A DNA stretch of 8,403 nucleotides from Actinomycetota bacterium. GTDB lineage: Bacteria; Actinomycetota; Acidimicrobiia; Acidimicrobiales; BP-101. The notes under the pieces were generated by a model, which was given only the letters and a program-made list of their open reading frames with translations, searched no databases and was not told where the DNA came from. The translations under genes and the position numbers were made by a program. Shown here in pieces: positions 1 through 4,832 of the stretch. The stretch is from assembly GCA_030838265.1 (NCBI GenBank), contig JAUTXA010000185.1, forward strand, positions 1 through 8,403, given 5' to 3'. How positions within the stretch are numbered: the first letter of the stretch is position 1; the number at the start of each line of letters is the position of its first letter.

Positions 1-319
1 CGCCCTCGACCCGCTCCATGACGAGGAACGACGAGCCCAGCACCGCCGGATCGTCGCTGGCCGTGATGACCTCGGGCACGGGCACCCCGACCTCGGCGGC
101 CGCCCGCAACAGACGGGCCTCCATCCCCATCGACGCCTTGGGCGCACCCGGCGGGTCACGACGCAGGATGAGTGGTCGGTCACCCGACGACGCGTCGACG
201 AGATCGAACGCCCAGGTCTGACGCGAGGCGCCGCCCGTGAGCCGGTGCAGCTGGCGGACGTCGGACCCGAGGAGGGCGGCGAGGGCGCCAGCCAGGTCGC
301 CCTCGGCATCGCTCGGCAT
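1..319 (-). CDS. Phosphotransferase-family (APH-fold) protein, N-terminal part, cut by window edge
   Basis: The reading frame starts at ATG 319 and is open to the left edge, giving 106 residues without a stop. Residues 27-36 (RLTGGASRQT) look like the Gly-rich nucleotide loop of the aminoglycoside-phosphotransferase/choline-kinase fold. Residues 49-58 (PLILRRDPPG) match the 'vLRrpPpG' strand typical of APH-like proteins linked to acyl-CoA dehydrogenases (ACAD10/11 N-terminal domain, FadE36 type). Residues 65-84 (MEARLLRAAAEVGVPVPEVI) and 97-106 (SFLVMERVEG) are the usual following helix and hinge strand. In the family these are small-molecule kinases, often in lipid or acyl-CoA metabolism; the substrate here cannot be told. 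The catalytic HxD loop and DxD would lie outside the window. No Shine-Dalgarno precedes the ATG, and a TAGCCT -10 lies just upstream, so the mRNA may be leaderless. It is divergent from the B12 operon with no evident functional link. It should not be read as a resistance gene. Confidence 0.85.
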   Translation of the reverse strand, partial: MPSDAEGDLAGALAALLGSDVRQLHRLTGGASRQTWAFDLVDASSGDRPLILRRDPPGAPKASMGMEARLLRAAAEVGVPVPEVITASDDPAVLGSSFLVMERVEG

Positions 320-327
320 CGCCGGTG

Positions 328-337
328 AGGCTACAGT
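328..337. promoter_or_regulatory. Candidate overlapping divergent -10 elements
   Basis: On the minus strand, TAGCCT (333 to 328) fits the actinobacterial -10 pattern TAnnnT and sits eight bases before the ATG at 319, which would give an essentially leaderless transcript. On the plus strand, TACAGT (332-337) also fits TAnnnT and would start RNA near 343-345, at the beginning of the riboswitch. The two hexamers share the TA at 332-333. No convincing -35 is visible on either side. The plus-strand start would trim the very 5' edge of the aptamer, so the operon's real start could lie further left, inside the phosphotransferase gene. This rests on pattern only. Confidence 0.35.
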
Positions 338-450
338 CGGTCCCGGTAGCAACGGGGGAAGATCGGTGAAACTCCGACGCTGACCCGCAACTGTGACCGG
401 TCCCAACCGGAAGCCAGGATGCCCGTGCCACCCGCCGGTCCAACCGGTGT
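338..450 (+). promoter_or_regulatory. Cobalamin (B12) riboswitch
   Basis: The conserved core of the cobalamin aptamer reads in order: GGGGGAA (354-360), GGTGAAACTCC (365-375), GACGCTGACCCGCAACTGT (376-394) and the B12-box AAGCCAGGA (411-419) followed by GCC. This is the standard order and spacing of the RF00174 family. Small stems are CCG/CGG at 343-345/353-355 and CCGGT/ACCGG at 397-401/406-410. The aptamer ends about 45 bases before the GTG start at 495. No stem followed by a T-run is present, so control is more likely at translation initiation than by termination. In the family, cobalamin binding lowers expression of uptake or synthesis genes. It therefore indicates that the downstream ECF operon is B12-repressed and handles cobalamin or a related corrinoid. 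Confidence 0.94.
433..449 (+). promoter_or_regulatory. Hairpin in riboswitch expression platform (possible P13)
   Basis: A 7-bp stem (433-439 with 443-449, including one G-U pair) closes a three-base CCA loop. It follows the B12 box directly, where regulatory stem P13 lies in many cobalamin riboswitches. Its core, CCGGTCCAACCGG (435-447), is almost the same as the aptamer hairpin CCGGTCCCAACCGG (397-410), so the arms could pair across the two hairpins. That alternative pairing would break the aptamer. Assigning it as P13 is an inference. Confidence 0.45.
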
Positions 451-485
451 CCGTACGACATAGGCCCTCGTGGAACGGGGCTCGC

Positions 486-490
486 GGAGG
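486..490 (+). promoter_or_regulatory. Shine-Dalgarno that fixes the first operon gene's start
   Basis: GGAGG lies four bases before GTG 495 and is the only good ribosome-binding site near the 5' end of this reading frame. It rules out the longer in-frame opening from GTG 393, which begins inside the riboswitch aptamer. CCTC at 466-469 could pair with GAGG at 487-490 and hide the site; this four-pair stem is weak on its own. Confidence 0.65.
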
Positions 491-494
491 TCCA

Positions 495-1349
495 GTGCCT
501 GCACTCGTCGCCCGCCGTCCGTGGGCGGCGGTCGTGTTCCTGGTCATGGTGGGTTGCCTCGCGGCCATGGCCGTCTCGCCGCCCCCGGCCCGGGCCGCGA
601 CGACGCACCGGGCCCTCGTCGTGGTCGACACTGGCTCGCAGGTGAAGCACCGCTGCATCGGCTTCTCCTCCGACACCATCACGGGTCGCCAGGCCATCGA
701 CCGGGCCGATGTGCAGCCCGTCTACTCCGGCTACTCGGCCCAGGGGACGGCGGTGTGCTCGCTGTGCGGGACGGGCTGCCCGGCCGACAACTGCTTCTGC
801 GACCCCAACCGCTACTGGCGCTACTACCGCCAGCCGGCCGGGAGCTCGAGCGTCACCTACTCGAATCAAGGCGCGGGATCGACCACGGTTCACGACGGCG
901 ATGTCGAGCATTGGTCGTGGGCCACCACCAACACACCGAAGCCCGGGCCCGACAACATCGACCAGTACTGCGCGCCCGTCGCTCAAGCGACCACCACGTC
1001 GGCGCCCTCGTCGGGAGGTTCGACGGGCTCGGCTGGCGGGTCGTCGGGCGGCCCATCACCGGCGCCATCCCGCAGCCCCGGCGGGGTCGGCGGCGCCACC
1101 ACCATGAGCCCCGCCGCAGGTGAGACGGCGTCGACCGTGTCGGCGTCGTCGGGCGCGACCACCACCGCTCGAGCGGCGCAGGGCGCGGAGCAAGCGGCGG
1201 CCGGCGGGGGGCCGCGGACAAGGGCGGCCAAGCACGCCTCGAGCGCCGGCAGCGTGGCCGGGTTCGTCCTGGCCCTGGCTGCCCTGGTCGGCGCTGTCCT
1301 CTTGGCCCGCCGGGCTCGGCGCCGGCGGACGAGTGGGGGTCACGAGTGA
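495..1349 (+). CDS. Secreted, membrane-anchored DUF4430/transcobalamin-C-terminal-like protein, cysteine-rich
   Basis: The protein has 284 residues. Start GTG 495 is chosen for its SD (486-490) and because it gives a clean signal peptide: RR at 7-8, a hydrophobic core at 11-27, and probable cleavage at ARA|A (32-35). C21 after MVG is a poor lipobox, so a lipoprotein is a weaker alternative. Residues about 38-145 resemble the DUF4430 domain shared with the C-terminal domain of transcobalamin and intrinsic factor: a first strand (RALVVVDTG), a helix TITGRQAIDRA, then YWRYYR (107-112), GAGS (126-129) and DGDVEHWSW (134-142) in the usual order. An unusual cysteine cluster (C88, C91, C95, C100, C102), plus C54 and C159, sits in the middle. 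Residues 165-250 are a Ser/Thr/Gly/Ala/Pro stalk; 253-270 form a TM helix followed by a basic stop-transfer ARRARRRR. It is the first gene after the riboswitch and overlaps ecfT by 4 bp. A role as a surface ligand-binding partner of the transporter is inferred. The domain call is by eye on weakly conserved motifs. Confidence 0.8.
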   Translation: MPALVARRPWAAVVFLVMVGCLAAMAVSPPPARAATTHRALVVVDTGSQVKHRCIGFSSDTITGRQAIDRADVQPVYSGYSAQGTAVCSLCGTGCPADNCFCDPNRYWRYYRQPAGSSSVTYSNQGAGSTTVHDGDVEHWSWATTNTPKPGPDNIDQYCAPVAQATTTSAPSSGGSTGSAGGSSGGPSPAPSRSPGGVGGATTMSPAAGETASTVSASSGATTTARAAQGAEQAAAGGGPRTRAAKHASSAGSVAGFVLALAALVGAVLLARRARRRRTSGGHE

Positions 1350-2404
1350 CGCCGCGCCTCCGGGCCGTGACGTGGCTGGTGTGGGCTGTCGCCGCCGCCG
1401 CGTGCATCGAAATGGCGCCCAGCCCCGTCTACGTGGCCCTGGTCATCGCCATCGCCGCACTCGTGGTCGAGGTCCACGCCCTCGACACGCCCCTGGCGCG
1501 CGCCTTTCCCCTGCTGGTGGCGGCCGGCGTGACCTTTGGGCTGGTGCGAATCGGGCTGGCCTTGCTCACGAGCCACGGCAGCGGACACGTGCTGGCGACG
1601 CTCCCCCAGGCCACGCTTCCCCGCGTCCTCGGAGGCTTCACCGTCGGCGGCACCATCGAGGCTGCGGTGCTGTTGCGGGCCTCGGCCGACAGCCTCGCCA
1701 TCGTCGGCATCATGGCCGCCTTCGGGGCCTTCAACGCCGTGGTGTCCCATAACGAGCTCGTGCAAGCCGCGCCGCGCGCCTTCTACGAGCCCGGGCTGGT
1801 GCTCACCGTCAGCCTGGCCTTCGTCCCGACGACCGTCGCCGCCATCGGCGCGGTACGCGAGGCCGACCGAGCGCGCACCGGCAACCACGTGGTGCGGCGG
1901 GGTCGTTTGCTGCGGATGACCGTGCCCATCCTCGAGACGGGGATGGAGCGCGCCGTCGCCCTGGCCGAGTCGATGGACGCCAGGGGTCTGGCTCGCATCC
2001 CGCCCGGCTCGAGCGCTTCGGCCGCGGGCTGGGTGGCGCTGTTGGCCTTGGTCGCCCTGGGGGCCGCCTTCGTCGCCTTGGTCGGTCGATCGTCCCCGGT
2101 GGCCCTCGGCCTGGCCATCACCGGCGCCCTCGCCTTGGCCGTGGCCGTGGCGCTGGCCGCGCGGGGGACGGGGCACGCTCGCTACCGGCGGCAGCGCCTC
2201 AGTGGCCTCGACTGGGCCGTGATCGCCTGGCTGGTGGCGACGCCGATCGCCCTCGGTTTGGCCGGAGCACGCGGCGACGACAGCCTGGTGTGGGCCGCCG
2301 AGTCGCTGCGCTTCCCCTCCTTTCACCTGTTGCCGGCGGCCCTGCTCCTGGGCCTGGCCGTCCCAGCGTTCATCCGCCCATCCGCCGACGGCGACACACC
2401 ATGA
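1346..2404 (+). CDS. ecfT: ECF transporter transmembrane coupling subunit EcfT
   Basis: The protein has 352 residues, starting at GTG 1346 in a GTGA overlap with the preceding stop; GGGGG at 1335-1339 can serve as SD. It is hydrophobic, with TM segments around 8-22, 27-45, 52-75, 100-130, 150-170, 228-247, 251-272, 288-305 and 327-343. The cytoplasmic stretch at 171-217 ends in ERAVALAESMDARGLAR, which holds the Ala-Arg-Gly-type coupling motif (DARG, 211-214) that in the EcfT/CbiQ family docks into the ATPases. READRARTG (171-179) may be the counterpart of the first coupling motif. EcfT links ATP hydrolysis to toppling of the S component. At 352 residues it is longer than the usual roughly 260, with extra C-terminal TM helices. 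It is followed by its ATPase (ATGA overlap). Confidence 0.9.
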   Translation: MTPRLRAVTWLVWAVAAAACIEMAPSPVYVALVIAIAALVVEVHALDTPLARAFPLLVAAGVTFGLVRIGLALLTSHGSGHVLATLPQATLPRVLGGFTVGGTIEAAVLLRASADSLAIVGIMAAFGAFNAVVSHNELVQAAPRAFYEPGLVLTVSLAFVPTTVAAIGAVREADRARTGNHVVRRGRLLRMTVPILETGMERAVALAESMDARGLARIPPGSSASAAGWVALLALVALGAAFVALVGRSSPVALGLAITGALALAVAVALAARGTGHARYRRQRLSGLDWAVIAWLVATPIALGLAGARGDDSLVWAAESLRFPSFHLLPAALLLGLAVPAFIRPSADGDTP

Positions 2405-4020
2405 CCGCACTGAGCGCCCTGAGCTATGCCGACGTGGGCTTCGCCTACCCAGCGGGTGAGCCCGTCCTCGCCGGCGTCGACCTCGACGTTCCGGCCGGCG
2501 ACCTCCTCTTGGTGGTGGGCCGGTCGGGCTCGGGCAAGAGCACGTTGCTGCGCTGCGCCAACGGCTTGGTGCCCCACGCCAGCGGCGGCCGCTTCCGCGG
2601 CGAGGTGACGGCGTTCGGTCGTTCGGTGCGGCTGCACCGACCCCGCGATCTGGCTGACGTCGTCGGATTCGTCCATCAGGACCCGGAGGCCCAGTTCGTG
2701 GTCGACCGGGTCGAGCACGACATCGCCTTCGCCCTCGAGAACTTGGGCCTGCCCGAGCGGGAGATGAGGCGGCGGGTCGAGGAGGCCCTCGACGCGCTCG
2801 GCATTGCCCACCTCCGCCATCGCTCCCCCGCCACCCTCTCCGGCGGCGAGCGCCAGCGCGGCGCCATCGCCGGCGCCATCGCGGCTGGACCGGCCGCCCT
2901 CGTCCTCGACGAGCCCACCAGCCAGCTCGATCCGCAGGGCGCAGAGGACGTCCTCGCCGCGGTGGCCCGCCTCAACGCCGACCTGGGCACGACCGTGCTG
3001 ATCGCCGAGCACCGCCTCGAGCGGGTGGCGTCGATGGCCCATCACGCGGTGCTCGTCGACGGCGGCGTCGTCGGGCTTCCCGGCGACCCGGCCACCGTCA
3101 TCGCCGACTACCCCGGCGCCCCGCCGGTGACCCGGCTGGCCCGGCTGCTGGGACTGACCCCGCTGCCGCTCACCGTTCGCGACGCCCGCCGCCTCATCGC
3201 CTCGGCCGGGTCCTCGATACCGCTTCTGGCACCAGGATTGGTCGCCGGGGCGACCAATCCTGGTGCCAGAACCCAGGGCGAGGTGCTCGTCCGGGCCGAG
3301 GGGCTGAGCGCGGCCTACGGGCCGACTCGCGTGTTGCACAAGGTCGACGTCACCCTCGCCGAGGGCGAGGTCGTCGTCCTCCTCGGGCGCAACGGGTCGG
3401 GCAAGACGACGCTGCTGCGCATTCTCGCCGGCCTGCTCGAGCCCGCGGCCGGCACCGTCGACCGGCGGGGGCGGGTGGCCTACGTCCCCCAGGATCCCAA
3501 CAGCCTGCTGTTCTCGCCGACGGTTCGGCGCGAGGTGGCCGAGACCCTGCGGCTGCTGGGGCGGCGCAACGACGGCGCGGTCGACGAGTGGCTCGGGCGG
3601 CTCGGGCTCGGTGGGCTGGCCGGCCGTCACCCGCGCAGCCTCTCGGCCGGTGAGCGCCAGCGAGTCGCCATCGCCGCGGTGGCCGTGGGCGGGGCCGAGG
3701 TGCTGCTGCTCGACGAGCCCACGAGGGGGATGGATGCCGGCTCGCGCCTGGCCCTCGAGCGAGCCGTCACCGACCACGCCGCCGGTGGTGGCGCCGTCAT
3801 CCTCGCCACCCACGACATCGAGCTGGCGGCCCGCTGCGCGACCACCGCGATCGTCCTGGGCGACGGCGATGTGGTGGCCGAGGGCCCGGCCCGCCAAGTG
3901 CTCTCCGAATCGCTGTTCGCGCCCCAGGTGCTGCGAGCCCTGCCGCCGTTCCTCACCGTCGAGGAGGTCGCGGCCTTTCTCTCGGCTCGCTCGACCGTGT
4001 CGACCCAGGACCCGTCGTGA
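2401..4020 (+). CDS. ecfA: Fused double ATP-binding subunit of ECF transporter (EcfA1-EcfA2 in one chain)
   Basis: The protein has 539 residues from ATG 2401 (ATGA overlap with ecfT). The frame is open upstream to 2290, but that part lies inside ecfT, so the overlap start is preferred. Domain 1: Walker A GRSGSGKST (40-48), Q-loop HQDPEAQFV (92-100), signature LSGGERQ (146-152), Walker B VLDEP (168-172), switch His 204. Domain 2: Walker A GRNGSGKTT (329-337), Q-loop PQDPNSLLF (363-371), signature LSAGERQR (414-421), Walker B LLLDEP (435-440), switch His 471. Both domains look catalytically complete, unlike some pairs with one degenerate site. The Q-loop 'QDP' is typical of ECF/CbiO ATPases. 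The linker at about 240-292 contains a segment (about residues 274-291) encoded by a perfect 21-bp inverted repeat. The protein powers uptake through EcfT and the downstream S component (GTGA overlap). Confidence 0.95.
   Translation: MTALSALSYADVGFAYPAGEPVLAGVDLDVPAGDLLLVVGRSGSGKSTLLRCANGLVPHASGGRFRGEVTAFGRSVRLHRPRDLADVVGFVHQDPEAQFVVDRVEHDIAFALENLGLPEREMRRRVEEALDALGIAHLRHRSPATLSGGERQRGAIAGAIAAGPAALVLDEPTSQLDPQGAEDVLAAVARLNADLGTTVLIAEHRLERVASMAHHAVLVDGGVVGLPGDPATVIADYPGAPPVTRLARLLGLTPLPLTVRDARRLIASAGSSIPLLAPGLVAGATNPGARTQGEVLVRAEGLSAAYGPTRVLHKVDVTLAEGEVVVLLGRNGSGKTTLLRILAGLLEPAAGTVDRRGRVAYVPQDPNSLLFSPTVRREVAETLRLLGRRNDGAVDEWLGRLGLGGLAGRHPRSLSAGERQRVAIAAVAVGGAEVLLLDEPTRGMDAGSRLALERAVTDHAAGGGAVILATHDIELAARCATTAIVLGDGDVVAEGPARQVLSESLFAPQVLRALPPFLTVEEVAAFLSARSTVSTQDPS
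3224..3271. repeat. Perfect 21-bp inverted repeat with 6-nt loop inside the ATPase gene
   Basis: The left arm (3224-3244) begins TTCTGGCACCAGG and the right arm (3251-3271) is its exact reverse complement, ending CCTGGTGCCAGAA. The loop at 3245-3250 is CCGGGG. The arms are 12/21 G+C by count, visibly lower than the surrounding gene. Each arm also contains a smaller palindrome, CTGG-CA-CCAG. The element keeps the frame open and encodes roughly residues 274-291, between the two ATPase domains, where an insertion would be tolerated. No T-run follows on either strand, so it is not a standard terminator. It may be a mobile palindromic element (REP-, RPE- or MITE-like) or an mRNA processing hairpin. 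Other genomic copies would be needed to tell. Confidence 0.95.
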
Positions 4021-4832
4021 CCACCCGGGTCCGGCCGGTCGCCATCTACCTGCTGGTGTCCGTCGTCGGCGCCGCCGCCTTCCTCTACCCGTTCTGGCTC
4101 CCGGCCCACGCCCTGCCCGACTCGGCCCATCGGGCCGACGCCCCGCTGCTGGCCGCCGCGGTCGCCGCCCTGGTCCTCGTCGCCCTCAGCCTCGAGCTAC
4201 GTCGGGGGACGATCAACGGCGCCACCATCGCCATCCTCGGCCTCCTCGCCGCGGTGGCCGGCCTCCTGCGCCTCATCGACCTGCCGGGCGGCGGCAGCGG
4301 CATGTTCTTCTTGATCGTCCTCGGCGGCGCCGCCTTCGGCCCTCGCTTCGGGCTCCTCCTCGGCCTCAGCGCCATGGCGGTCTCGGCCGTGCTGACCGGT
4401 GGCATCGGTCCGTGGCTCCCGTTCCAGATGCTGGCTCTCGGTTGGATGGGAGCGGGGGCCGGCCTGACGGGGATGGCGGTACGCGCCCTGCCGGTGGCCG
4501 TCCAGGTCGGGGCCCTCTCGATCTACGGATGGGTGTGGGGCTTCGTCTTCGGCGCCGTGATGAACCTCTACTTCTGGCCCTTCGTCGATGACGGCGGTCC
4601 GCTGTCGTTCCATGCCGGCGACCGAATGGCCACGACCGTCCACCACTACTACTCGTTCTACGTCGCCACCTCGTTGGCATGGGACGCGGCGGGCGCCTTG
4701 GCCAACGCCGTCCTCATCGCCGTCACCGGCGCCGCCCTGCTCTCGACCCTTCGCCGCTTCGCCGGCCGGCTCAGCCCTGCCGTCGAGCTCGAACCTCTGC
4801 CCCCTCACACCAAGGAGCTGCAACCAGCATGA
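4017..4832 (+). CDS. ECF transporter S component (substrate-binding membrane subunit), probable cobalamin/corrinoid specificity
   Basis: The protein has 271 residues, starting at GTG 4017 (GTGA overlap) with AGGA at 4007-4010 as SD. It is a polytopic membrane protein with TM segments around 8-27, 43-60, 67-86, 95-127, 134-155, 163-187 and 213-245. It carries GPRFG (108-112), TGGIGPWLPFQMLALGW (127-143), GWVWGFVFGAVMNLYFWP (171-188) and SFYVATSLAWDAAGALANAV (213-232); the GGxGPW-PFQ block is characteristic of one group of ECF S components. HH at 209-210 lies in a polar loop just before the last TM region and could contact ligand. Specificity cannot be read from sequence; cobalamin or a precursor is inferred from the riboswitch and the neighbours. 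CbiM/CbiN-type cobalt features are not seen. It is larger than the usual roughly 200-residue S protein. Confidence 0.85.
   Translation: MTTRVRPVAIYLLVSVVGAAAFLYPFWLPAHALPDSAHRADAPLLAAAVAALVLVALSLELRRGTINGATIAILGLLAAVAGLLRLIDLPGGGSGMFFLIVLGGAAFGPRFGLLLGLSAMAVSAVLTGGIGPWLPFQMLALGWMGAGAGLTGMAVRALPVAVQVGALSIYGWVWGFVFGAVMNLYFWPFVDDGGPLSFHAGDRMATTVHHYYSFYVATSLAWDAAGALANAVLIAVTGAALLSTLRRFAGRLSPAVELEPLPPHTKELQPA
4812..4817 (+). promoter_or_regulatory. Shine-Dalgarno for the last operon gene
   Basis: AAGGAG ends 11 bases before ATG 4829, inside the 3' end of the S-component gene. The spacing is longer than ideal, but the site is the strongest SD-like match at any of the four overlapping junctions. 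The last gene may therefore receive its own ribosomes as well as being coupled. Confidence 0.5.

Noticed and set aside
1..319. Antibiotic-resistance aminoglycoside kinase
   Set aside because: The visible N-terminal motifs (LILRRDPPG) match the acyl-CoA-dehydrogenase-associated group rather than drug-modifying APH enzymes.
393..494. N-terminal extension of the first operon protein from GTG 393
   Set aside because: It starts inside the cobalamin aptamer core, has no SD, and would bury the signal peptide 34 residues in; GTG 495 with GGAGG fits better.
180..986. Long minus-strand open frame (268 codons)
   Set aside because: It crosses the riboswitch and is antisense to both the phosphotransferase frame and the first operon gene; its Arg/Gly/His-rich translation has no recognisable fold, as expected for GC-rich shadow frames.
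3224..3271. Inverted repeat read as an intrinsic terminator
   Set aside because: It lies mid-gene, has no T-run on either strand, and the ATPase continues in frame through a complete second domain.
1340..3897. Long minus-strand open frames of 356 and 524 codons opposite ecfT and the ATPase gene
   Set aside because: Both translations are Gly/Arg/His/Gln-rich and low in hydrophobic residues, and both lie opposite genes with clear motifs; they are GC-bias shadows.
3611..4591. Plus-strand 326-codon frame across the ATPase/S-component junction
   Set aside because: It is out of frame with both real genes and made of Arg/Pro/Ser-rich sequence without motifs.
1346..4832. Cobalt transporter CbiMNQO
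   Set aside because: No CbiM-type metal-binding N-terminus or CbiN is present; the S component has the GGxGPW-PFQ block of vitamin-type S proteins, although EcfT/CbiQ and the ATPases are shared by both groups.
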